NCBI RefSeq assembly: GCF_029350945.1
Contig: NZ_JARKMS010000002.1
Location: 94,145 to 158,144 of the forward strand
DNA: 64,000 bases
Direction of reading: 5' to 3'
DNA from: Maribacter huludaoensis
GTDB taxonomy: Bacteria > Bacteroidota > Bacteroidia > Flavobacteriales > Flavobacteriaceae
The notes beneath the pieces are model-generated. The model saw only the letters and a list, made by a program, of their open reading frames with translations. It ran no database searches and was not told the origin of the DNA. Of this stretch, positions 55,158 to 62,868 are shown one piece after another (position 1 is the first letter of the stretch; each line of letters begins with the position of its first letter). A program made the translations under genes and the position numbers.

Positions 55158-56216
55158 TTAAAAAGTTATTTCCGGTAAATTATCTATTGCATTGTCTTGC
55201 AATTTTTGAACATGATTCAAATACTTCAATGTGCTTTTAGTTGAACTATGTCCCATAGCATCTGCAACTGTTTTTAAATTGGCTCCATTCATTAGCAATA
55301 AACAAGCGAAAGTATGTCTGGCACAATAGAAAGTTAAGTGTTTATCTATTTCTGTTCGTTGAATCCAATATTTTAAATTTTTGTTTACTGCATTATCACT
55401 GATGATTTGTAAATCGAAAACAAAATCTTCGCTATTTTTTCTTTCTCCAATTAAGTGAACAGCTACAGAGTTTAATCTATTATTTATTTGACCACCAGTT
55501 TTTTCTCTTGTAGTTTCTAGTCTATTATTTTTAATGTTCTTCCATTTCAATTTTCTTATTTCAGCCATACCCAAAGATGTATAACAACAGAATAAAAAAG
55601 CTTTTTTTACTTCACTATTACCACAGTGTGTGTTTGCTAGCAATTGTAGTTCTTCAGGAGTTAAAACTTGTTTGCGAAGCGTATCTTCTTTGTTAGGATT
55701 TTTAAACCTAATTTCATCAGTCGGCATTGATTTGATATATCCTTTGATTTTAGCATTTCTAAGGACTTTTTTAAACCTTGTAAAGTAATTGTGAGCTGTT
55801 TCTCCACTTAGTTTCGCATCGTGTATTAGATACGTCTTGTAAGTTTCCATTACTGAAGGAGTAATCTGTGAAATCTTTAATTTTTTATTTTGTGTTGCAT
55901 CTTTGAATTTGGCAACGGCACTAGCTACAATTCTAATATCTTTGTATTTGTAGTTTTTGATGAAATCCTCTGCAAAAAGATTAAAATTTAAATCTTTTAA
56001 ATGTTCTGGTTGATAAGAACTTCCAAGGCTAATTAATTCAAGTTCTTTATTAGCTCTTATGTTTTCTGCCAATCTTTTCTTTTCACTACGTTTAGTGTCG
56101 CTAGGTGTAATCTTAATATCTAAAAATTGGTATGATCGTTCCTTGTTATGGTATATGTCCAAGTAGTATCTTTTTACACCTTTAGCTAAATTCCTTGTTC
56201 TAAGTTTTACAGACAT
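55158..56216 (-). CDS. int: Tyrosine recombinase/integrase of the element
   Basis: A 352-aa site-specific recombinase expected to integrate the element at tRNA-Leu. An N-terminal arm domain and a SAM-like core-binding domain (about 75-170) lead to the catalytic domain. It has Arg221 in GMAEIRKLKW, Arg300 in FYCARHTFA, His323 in MGHSSTKSTLKYL, and nucleophile Tyr332. The usual His of the HxxR box is Tyr297 here; this change is tolerated in some family members. The gene lies 130 bases from attR and reads inward, the usual layout. Confidence 0.93.
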   Translation of the reverse strand: MSVKLRTRNLAKGVKRYYLDIYHNKERSYQFLDIKITPSDTKRSEKKRLAENIRANKELELISLGSSYQPEHLKDLNFNLFAEDFIKNYKYKDIRIVASAVAKFKDATQNKKLKISQITPSVMETYKTYLIHDAKLSGETAHNYFTRFKKVLRNAKIKGYIKSMPTDEIRFKNPNKEDTLRKQVLTPEELQLLANTHCGNSEVKKAFLFCCYTSLGMAEIRKLKWKNIKNNRLETTREKTGGQINNRLNSVAVHLIGERKNSEDFVFDLQIISDNAVNKNLKYWIQRTEIDKHLTFYCARHTFACLLLMNGANLKTVADAMGHSSTKSTLKYLNHVQKLQDNAIDNLPEITF

Positions 56217-56345
56217 ATCAGTAACATTATAGTAACAAATATAGGTAAAACATGAGAAAATACAATCAAATTAGTGTTTTGTATTTATATTTAAATAATT
56301 GAAATACAGTTATTTGTATTCTTTTATCTTCCTTTGGTTGATTAG

Positions 56346-56406
56346 GTTCGATTCCCGCCTCGAGTACTTCTAAACCCTCTTAATCAGATGATTAAGAGGG
56401 TTTTTT
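56346..56406 (+). repeat. attR: right direct repeat of the integrated element
   Basis: A copy of the tRNA-Leu T-arm 3' side, acceptor 3' strand and terminator found at 7860-7920. It is not part of a full tRNA: the bases before it (GATTA) do not continue the gene. It differs by one G/C change and by the loop GA instead of TC, and it ends in an 8-T run. This is probably the ancestral chromosomal tRNA end and terminator. Confidence 0.92.
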
Positions 56407-56545
56407 TTGTCTAATAAATCAGAATGTTTTGAAAATGGTGAGATTTATTTTCAGATAAAACACACCATTTTCAATAATTTGTATTTTATTTGAGCTAATT
56501 ATCGGTGTTCCATTGTAAAAAGAATATTTATTGATAGTTACAGAC

Positions 56546-57340
56546 ATGATGAACTTTTTAAAAAAGTACGAAATATGGATTTTCTTAGTACTTGCGCCTT
56601 TACTTAATTTCGTAATCACTTACCTGAAAAGTAAAGGATTAATAGAATTCTTTCCCTATACCAATGGCCGATTTTATGCATTGATGTTCTTATTGCTATT
56701 TATTGTAAAAATCACAAAAGGTAATGAAGGTATTAAGAACTTATTTAGACCCATGTTGGTTTGGAAAGTGCACCCAAAATGGTATTTATTTGGTCTTTTA
56801 TTCGCATTTACTATAGGTTTAATGACCTTATCAATTGTTGCGGTATATTCTGGAGATATGTCTATTCTTAATTTTGAATTGTATATACCTACCTTAAAAT
56901 TTACTTTATTCTTATTGTCCTGGGCATTTTTGGGAGAGGTTGTTTGGATCGGTTATGCCGTTCGTGAGTTATCTAAAATAACCAAACCTTTTTATGCAAC
57001 TCAAATAATTGGTTTTGTATGGTCTTTATGGTGGTTGCCTTCCGTTTATATAAATGTAGGTGTAATTGAAGACTTACCTGTTTGGCCTTTGTTTTTGAAT
57101 ATGATGGGTGCAGCAGGTATGTGTGCCATTGTTTATTCAAAGACTAAAAGTGGAATATGTGTATTGGTGATACAATCAATGCTAAATATGTCCTTAGTAT
57201 TATTACCAATTTCGCCGGATGCGGGCGACCATACCTACACTATTTTCGCTGTACTGTATTTTCTGATTATGCTTGTGTTTATGTATTTTATGCCGCCTAA
57301 AATTAATGAGACAAATATAAAGCTAGTGCCTAGTAAATGA
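56546..57340 (+). CDS. CPBP-like polytopic membrane protein
   Basis: A 264-aa protein from the ATG at 56546; a TTG at 56531 would add five residues. About seven or eight transmembrane segments. AFLGEVVWIGYAVREL and FVWSLWWLPSVYINVG resemble motifs 1 and 2 of the CPBP (CAAX-protease/bacteriocin-processing) family. The typical EE pair is reduced to Glu-Val and the motif 2 His is replaced, so proteolytic activity is doubtful. It is the first chromosomal gene right of attR. Confidence 0.65.
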   Translation: MMNFLKKYEIWIFLVLAPLLNFVITYLKSKGLIEFFPYTNGRFYALMFLLLFIVKITKGNEGIKNLFRPMLVWKVHPKWYLFGLLFAFTIGLMTLSIVAVYSGDMSILNFELYIPTLKFTLFLLSWAFLGEVVWIGYAVRELSKITKPFYATQIIGFVWSLWWLPSVYINVGVIEDLPVWPLFLNMMGAAGMCAIVYSKTKSGICVLVIQSMLNMSLVLLPISPDAGDHTYTIFAVLYFLIMLVFMYFMPPKINETNIKLVPSK

Positions 57341-57357
57341 TAGTGTTCTTTTTTTGG

Positions 57358-58401
57358 TTACCCTAAAACACCTTTTACTTTCTTCTTTTTAATAGAATTG
57401 GGTATATGCTTATTGGCCTTTAATTGAGTCATTATGCTATTTGCTAGAAACTTTGCCAAATTAACAGGTACGGCATTACCGATCATTTTGTAGCCTGCGG
57501 CTACTTTTTTATAATGAAAAATAAAATCGTTTGGAAAAGTTTGTATCCTAGCGCACTCACGAACACTCAGCCTTCTGTAAAGATGCTCTTTACCAGGTAC
57601 GAATACACGAACATCTTTATCAATTAACTTCATCTTTGGCGCTTGCGGGTGTATGGGTGCGTGTCTGCCACCTGCTTGTATGGTAAATGATTGCTCGTCC
57701 CAATCACGAACTCTGTTTCTAGACATGAACATGGTTGAAAAACCACCTATCATATATTCATGATTGGGAATAATACATTTATTTCCATTGGTATTGTTGA
57801 ACTCCAAAGCAGGAATTGCTTTTTTATCTAAATCGCCTATGGCAGATTCAAGTGTTATTTTTGGAAAGGTCTCTTCAGGGAATTCATATTTGAAACCCAA
57901 ATCCTTTCTTATACCTATAAAAAATACCCTTTTCCTGTCTTGAGGCACATTGTAGTCAGATGCATTGAGCATTTTGAAGGATAGGTCATAACCTGTGCCT
58001 GCATTTTTTAATAATTTTTTAATTCCATCAAGCGCCGTAGTGTGTTTGCCGATCAGCATACCGCTTACATTTTCTGCAAGAAAGAATTTGGGTTGTTTTG
58101 CTTCAAGTATTCTTATGAAATCATAGAATAACTGCCCTCTTTTATCTTGAATGCCCCGTGCGGCACCTGCGGCACTCCAACTTTGGCACGGTGGCCCGCC
58201 AATTATTCCATCACAATCGGGTACATCTTCTGCAGGTATATCAACAATACTTCTTTTATCAAATATGGTATGAGGGTGATTCTTCTGGTAGGTTTCCCAA
58301 ATATCCTTATCATATTCATTTGCCCAAATAACATTGAAACCGGCTTGTTCAAAACCAAGGTCTAGTCCGCCTGCACCAGCAAAAAAGGATACTATATTCA
58401 T
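57358..58401 (-). CDS. DNA (cytosine-5) methyltransferase
   Basis: A 347-aa C5 methyltransferase. Motif I is FFAGAGGLDLGFEQAG, motif IV has the nucleophile Cys72 in GGPPCQSWSAAG, and motif VI has ENVSGML. QDRKRVFFIGIRKD is motif VIII, and motifs IX and X are RLSVRECARIQTFP and GNAVPVNLAKFLA. It methylates cytosine in an unknown site. No HsdR or ordinary type II endonuclease lies beside it; the neighbouring PLD-fold protein is the only candidate partner. It lies just outside the mobile element. Confidence 0.94.
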   Translation of the reverse strand: MNIVSFFAGAGGLDLGFEQAGFNVIWANEYDKDIWETYQKNHPHTIFDKRSIVDIPAEDVPDCDGIIGGPPCQSWSAAGAARGIQDKRGQLFYDFIRILEAKQPKFFLAENVSGMLIGKHTTALDGIKKLLKNAGTGYDLSFKMLNASDYNVPQDRKRVFFIGIRKDLGFKYEFPEETFPKITLESAIGDLDKKAIPALEFNNTNGNKCIIPNHEYMIGGFSTMFMSRNRVRDWDEQSFTIQAGGRHAPIHPQAPKMKLIDKDVRVFVPGKEHLYRRLSVRECARIQTFPNDFIFHYKKVAAGYKMIGNAVPVNLAKFLANSIMTQLKANKHIPNSIKKKKVKGVLG

Positions 58402-58562
58402 TTTCTTACGCTAATCTTTTATTTAAAACTTCTTAAAATAAGTTATAGAAAAACACATAATAAGATGACAAAAATACATTTTAGAAATTCAAATTGCTTT
58501 TAATTCAAGCATCTATTTTACTCTATAAAAAAGATTTGGACAATTGTATGTTTGCCTTCAAA

Positions 58563-59924
58563 TTATTGCCTAGAAGATATGTTCACAAAGTTCTTTGCTT
58601 GTATGGTTTCTTTCTTACGTTTAATATTTGCCACATTATTTTCAAAGGCCTTAACGGTAATTTGGTCTTTAATGACTAAATGCATACCAACTTCACAATG
58701 AATTCCGCTATAATTTAAATTTGGCATGTTTTTAAATTTAGTAATATTCACATTGTCCAAAAAAATAAATTGGGTGGGTGTAAAATTATATGAACAATAA
58801 ATGAGTGTGTTGTCAATGATTATGAATTTGGAATGAATATTCTCATTGACAAAGTACTCTGCATTTTCTGTTTTAATGATCTGACTAAAAAAATGTTGAA
58901 AGTTACGGGTGTTTACGGGCGTTCTATATTTTGTTTCATGAAGTTGCTTTTCATCTTTAGAAAGTGGGGAAAAAGTTTGTGATAAACAGGTGACCTTTAC
59001 GCCTTTGTTCGCCATAGTTATTATTTCGCCTAACATACCTTTACGGGTATCACTTTTGTTGATGGTTGAATGGTACTTTGCATTGACCCCGTAATTAAAT
59101 GCAGCTAAATGTTGTGCGCAAACAATGATTCTTTTTTTTGCGGAAATAATATATTGTGAAATGGTCTTTTCTAGAAGATTAGCGGAATTGTCATAAAAAG
59201 GAGCGGTTATAAATATGGAATCTGAAAAATTAAATGCTAGTTTTTCATATGTATTACACGTTGTATCTAAAGAACTTTTGTAATTCTTAATGTTGATAGA
59301 GTTTCTTATTAAATTCTTGTAAAATGTTTTTATGTATTCTTCATAATTTGGTTCGTCTTCGACAATGATCATAGATTCATTTTTTACCAAATCTCTTACT
59401 GCCAAATTGCAAGAACTTAATAGTATTAGATATCCATTTTTCTTTTTAATATATGCAGATTTAATATGTAAAGAATAGGGTAGCGAGCCTCTTGAAAACT
59501 TTTTTACGCGTGCACTTCTAACGTATAAATGAGGAAAGATATATAGGTTAAAATTTTGGTGTAATGTTGATCTATACATCTCACCATAGATTATTCTTGC
59601 CAAATTATACTTCGTGTAACGTTTATTTAACTTTTTGCCCGTTACAATACTTTTTATAATTTTCGGCTTAGAATGGTCATAGCCTTCTAATGGAATAGTT
59701 ATAACATTTACCGTAATGCCGGTTGCAGCCACTTCTTTTAAATAGTCGTGCAAATGTTGGTTATTATACAAATACCAAGAAATATTAATTTCTTCAATAT
59801 CATTTTTTTGCTCCTCAATAGTTTCTTTAAATTTTTTAAGGAGTAAGGGTGAGCCGCCTTCTTCATAAAAATCGAACCGATTTTTATAATTTTCAGGTTC
59901 GTCAAAAAATGATTTAAAGGGCAT
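58563..59924 (-). CDS. Phospholipase D-superfamily protein, possible nuclease partner of the methyltransferase
   Basis: A 453-aa protein with two PLD-type half sites. The first is LHIKSAYIKKKNGYLILLSSCN, split by His153 and Lys155. The second is NIHSKFIIIDNTLIYCSYNF with His-Ser-Lys near residue 365. The Asp of the classical HKD is not clear in either half, though Asn after the serines fits the GSxN pattern. There is no signal peptide. PLD-fold enzymes include restriction nucleases of the BfiI type. It is upstream of and on the same strand as the C5 methyltransferase gene, 161 bases apart, so a restriction role is possible but unproven. Confidence 0.72.
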   Translation of the reverse strand: MPFKSFFDEPENYKNRFDFYEEGGSPLLLKKFKETIEEQKNDIEEINISWYLYNNQHLHDYLKEVAATGITVNVITIPLEGYDHSKPKIIKSIVTGKKLNKRYTKYNLARIIYGEMYRSTLHQNFNLYIFPHLYVRSARVKKFSRGSLPYSLHIKSAYIKKKNGYLILLSSCNLAVRDLVKNESMIIVEDEPNYEEYIKTFYKNLIRNSINIKNYKSSLDTTCNTYEKLAFNFSDSIFITAPFYDNSANLLEKTISQYIISAKKRIIVCAQHLAAFNYGVNAKYHSTINKSDTRKGMLGEIITMANKGVKVTCLSQTFSPLSKDEKQLHETKYRTPVNTRNFQHFFSQIIKTENAEYFVNENIHSKFIIIDNTLIYCSYNFTPTQFIFLDNVNITKFKNMPNLNYSGIHCEVGMHLVIKDQITVKAFENNVANIKRKKETIQAKNFVNISSRQ

Positions 59925-59970
59925 TTATGCTTTAACTGATGGTTAGAATTTAAAAAGTAAGAATTGTTGC

Positions 59971-60894
59971 TTATTTTACACTGATCAATACTGCTTCGCA
60001 ACTCTTTAGGTCTGAATTTAATACTATGTTCTCAGACTTTTTTCCGTCAGATATTTCTACGGATACGGTGTTTGGTGGCGAGTCTCCTAAATTATGTGCG
60101 TAAAGAAACATATCGTTAGATTTTTTAGGGTCTAGTTTAATTTTAAACTCCTTTTTCCAATAGGTTAGGTAGTACTTTTTAACTACTTGTACACCGTTAA
60201 GGTAAATAGAGACAATATCACCATCTTGCCTGCCGTGATCCCAGATTTTTATGACCACATCTTCAGAATTGAATTCAAATTCTTTGGTGTATGAAATTTT
60301 TCTTCCATCAAAACTGTCCCTTACTTCTGGTTTACTATCTGTTTTGTTTTCAGTTTTTGACTCAGGTTTGTTGTTGGTTTGGACTATAGCAGTTTCTTTA
60401 GGTGCAATTTGTTCTTTTATTTTTTTCTTTGTTTTAGATTTGGATCTAGATTTCTTTTTCTTCTTAGTTACGGTATTAACATTGGCTAGTTGTTGCTTTT
60501 TCTTTCTTTCATCAGATGCTGCATTGATAATTGAAAAGAATGGAGTAACCTTTTTGGCAATATTGTATTTGTCATCTGGGAACAATTCTATGGCAACTAC
60601 TTGGTATCTATCTCCAGAGCCAATGTTTTTTGCCAATTCTATTCCGTCTTCAAAACCGTCGTTCTTAAACGAACCCAATTCTTGTACTACCATTTCATTT
60701 CGTACCAGAAAAAATCGAATAGACTTGCTAGTGTCAATTTTTACGGTATTCCACTGCAAAGTTATTTTATCTGGAATGTTCCAGACCGTGTTTTCATTGG
60801 GGGAAACGATATTTATTGTAGCGGTATCTTGCGCATTACTAATAGTGGATATTAGTAATAAGACAGCTAATAATATAAAATGAATTTTACGCAT
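59971..60894 (-). CDS. Secreted Ser/Thr-rich-type Ig-like protein of unknown function
   Basis: A 307-aa protein with a signal peptide (about 1-21, ending TISNAQ). An N-terminal Kre9/KNH-like domain (INIVSPNENTVWNIPDKITL) is followed by a lysine-rich, low-complexity linker (about 133-190). A C-terminal beta domain (EDVVIKIWDHGRQDGDIVSI, LNGVQVVKKYYL) resembles secreted domains seen in Bacteroidota surface proteins. It is probably periplasmic or surface associated. There is no clear functional link to its neighbours. Confidence 0.7.
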   Translation of the reverse strand: MRKIHFILLAVLLLISTISNAQDTATINIVSPNENTVWNIPDKITLQWNTVKIDTSKSIRFFLVRNEMVVQELGSFKNDGFEDGIELAKNIGSGDRYQVVAIELFPDDKYNIAKKVTPFFSIINAASDERKKKQQLANVNTVTKKKKKSRSKSKTKKKIKEQIAPKETAIVQTNNKPESKTENKTDSKPEVRDSFDGRKISYTKEFEFNSEDVVIKIWDHGRQDGDIVSIYLNGVQVVKKYYLTYWKKEFKIKLDPKKSNDMFLYAHNLGDSPPNTVSVEISDGKKSENIVLNSDLKSCEAVLISVK

Positions 60895-61105
60895 AAATAA
60901 TGTCTTATCTCGTAACTATTCTTAAAAGATTTTCGGTTAAATACCTTAATAATCTACAAGATATATGATACTAAACGAAATTTTATACACTTTTAATATA
61001 ACTATCTGTGCCTTTTAGTTCAGTTTGGTCATATTTATATTTTTTTCTAATTGTGGCTCAATATTTATATGTGACAATATGCTTCTATTTTTTAGTGTTA
61101 AAAAA

Positions 61106-61136
61106 TGGAAATAATCCTAATAATTGGAAATAATCC
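61106..61136 (+). promoter_or_regulatory. Tandem 12-bp repeat upstream of dinB
   Basis: TGGAAATAATCC occurs at 61106-61117 and again at 61125-61136, 19 bases apart. The second copy ends 34 bases before the dinB ATG. Placement and spacing suit a repressor-binding site for the translesion polymerase genes. Confidence 0.55.
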
Positions 61137-61170
61137 ATAATTTAGCTATCCCGAATTTTAAAGGATAGTT

Positions 61171-62385
61171 ATGAGCAAAACCATTTTACATATTGATTTA
61201 GATACTTTTTATGTTTCCGTAGAACGGTTGAATAATCGTGAATTACAGCATAAACCATTATTAGTGGGTGGTACGGGAGACCGTGGTGTAGTTGCGGCAT
61301 GTAGTTATGAGACCCGTGGTTTTGGCGTACATTCTGGTATGCCCATGAAAATGGCGCGAGAGCTGTGTCCTGATGCTGTTGTAATTCGTGGTAATGCAGG
61401 TGACTACAGTAAACACTCTGATGTGGTAACGGAAATCATAAAAGAGTACGTGCCCGTATTCGAAAAATCAAGTATTGATGAGTTCTATGCAGACCTCACC
61501 GGTATGGACCGTTTTTTTGGTTGCTACCAGTATGCGTCTGAAATGCGTAAAAAAATCATTAGGGAAACGGGACTCCCCATTTCTTTTGGACTATCAGTGA
61601 ACAAAGTTGTTTCTAAAGTAGCCACTAATGAGGCGAAACCTAACAATCAATTAAAGATAGATGAGGGGTTGGAGAAACCTTTTTTGGCTCCGTTATCCAT
61701 TAAAAAAATACCAATGGTGGGCGATAAGACTTACCAGACCTTACGCAATCTTGGATTACGACAAGTGCGCACGGTACAAGAAATGCCTATGGAGGTAATG
61801 CAACGTGTTTTAGGTACCAATGGCGAGGTTATATGGAAACGTGCCAATGGTATTGATAATACCCCTGTGATTCCGTTTTGTGAGCGAAAATCCATTTCTA
61901 CAGAGCGTACTTTTAATAAAGATACTATTGATGTCAATAGACTTAGGGGAATTCTTATTGCCATGACCGAGAACCTGGCATATCAATTAAGGCGAGGCGA
62001 TAAACTTACGGCGTGTATTTCGGTAAAGATCAGATATTCAGATTTTAATACCTATTCAAAGCAAATGCGAATTCCCTATACCAGTGGAGACCATATTTTA
62101 ATACCTAAAATATTAGAGCTGTTCAAAAACTTATATAACCGTAGGTTATTAGTGAGGCTAATTGGTATACGTTTTAGTCATTTGGTATCTGGTAACTACC
62201 AAATTAACCTGTTTGATGACACGGAAGAAATCTTAAGTCTTTACAACGCTATGGATAATATTAGAAAACGTTACGGAGATAAAAGTGTTTTGCGGGCATC
62301 GGGCATGGGAGCAAAGACCATTGGTAGAATGCATAATCCTTTCAACGGACTGCCGCCAGTTGTTTTGGCACATCGGAAGATTTAG
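61171..62385 (+). CDS. dinB: DNA polymerase IV (Y-family translesion polymerase)
   Basis: A 404-aa error-prone polymerase. Catalytic acidic residues are Asp9 in HIDLDTFYVSVE, and Asp103 and Glu104 in SSIDEFYADLTG. The thumb helix-hairpin-helix region and little-finger domain follow to full length. It copies damaged DNA. The neighbouring dnaE-like gene on the same strand suggests a translesion gene pair, and tandem repeats just upstream may be operator sites. The start at 61171 gives MSKTILHIDLD, the normal N-terminus. Confidence 0.95.
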   Translation: MSKTILHIDLDTFYVSVERLNNRELQHKPLLVGGTGDRGVVAACSYETRGFGVHSGMPMKMARELCPDAVVIRGNAGDYSKHSDVVTEIIKEYVPVFEKSSIDEFYADLTGMDRFFGCYQYASEMRKKIIRETGLPISFGLSVNKVVSKVATNEAKPNNQLKIDEGLEKPFLAPLSIKKIPMVGDKTYQTLRNLGLRQVRTVQEMPMEVMQRVLGTNGEVIWKRANGIDNTPVIPFCERKSISTERTFNKDTIDVNRLRGILIAMTENLAYQLRRGDKLTACISVKIRYSDFNTYSKQMRIPYTSGDHILIPKILELFKNLYNRRLLVRLIGIRFSHLVSGNYQINLFDDTEEILSLYNAMDNIRKRYGDKSVLRASGMGAKTIGRMHNPFNGLPPVVLAHRKI

Positions 62386-62868
62386 TTGTTGGTTCTTCGT
62401 TGTTGGTTCTTGGTAGGTATGCCTGGTCACGAAGAGTTAAGATTTGTTTGTTGAGGAGAGAAAAGAAGTTAGAATATAGAAAATAGAGAAGCGAGAAAGC
62501 GTAATGCGCACTGCGTTACACGCTATGAGCAAAAAAAACCAATAACCATCAACTAAAAAGAGGAGGCACAAAGAAGTGATCTGTTGAATTGGGGTAACAA
62601 TGATAATCTCTAGTACTCATTTTCGGCAGATTGCTTCAGTGAAAACCTCGCAAATACGAAATCCGTTCACTGAGCGTAGCCGAAGTGAAATCTTGAGTGA
62701 TAAAGTAGAAGTTATAAAAGAGAATATAGAGAAGAGAGAAAACGCAATGCGCTACACGCCTAACGCCACACGCGAAGCGTAAAAAAATAGCGTTTAGCGC
62801 GTAGCGTCAAGCGAACAGCGTACTGCGAAAAGATCGAACAACAGACAACCAACAACCATCAACCAAAA
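62385..62868. repeat. Repeat-rich intergenic region between dinB and dnaE
   Basis: No gene. GTTGTTGGTTCTT is tandemly repeated (62385-62397, 62399-62411), and its inverse AACCAACAAC recurs at 62847-62856. A 24-base imperfect palindrome with arms TTCACT (62666-62671) and AGTGAA (62684-62689) resembles dispersed intergenic repeats common in Bacteroidota genomes. Two imperfect direct repeats, about 62464-62509 and 62706-62751, share GAAGTTA, ATATAGA, GAGAAGCGAGAA-like and AATGCGC blocks. GC-rich GCG-containing tracts follow each. Confidence 0.6.

Larger units (their letters stand above)
7882..56370. mobile_element. Integrated mobilizable element of about 48.5 kb at tRNA-Leu
   Basis: Bounded by attL and attR and carrying a tyrosine integrase, HTH and Rep-like proteins, a DnaC-like ATPase, a BfmA-type accessory protein, a relaxase and a coupling protein. 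No type IV secretion channel genes (no TraG-N channel, VirB4 or similar) occur inside it, so I class it as an integrative mobilizable element. Cargo is a biosynthetic and export locus (9.7-29.3 kb) and a restriction/defence island (36.6-53.7 kb). Exact ends depend on where in the 25-base identical core the crossover falls. Confidence 0.88.

Noticed and set aside
60251..60883. 210-aa open frame on the plus strand
   Set aside because: It is a shadow of the lysine/serine-rich secreted protein gene on the minus strand, and its composition is of low complexity without a plausible start context.
62600..62782. 60-aa open frame in the dinB-dnaE gap
   Set aside because: It crosses repeat sequences and a palindrome and has no ribosome-binding context or homology.
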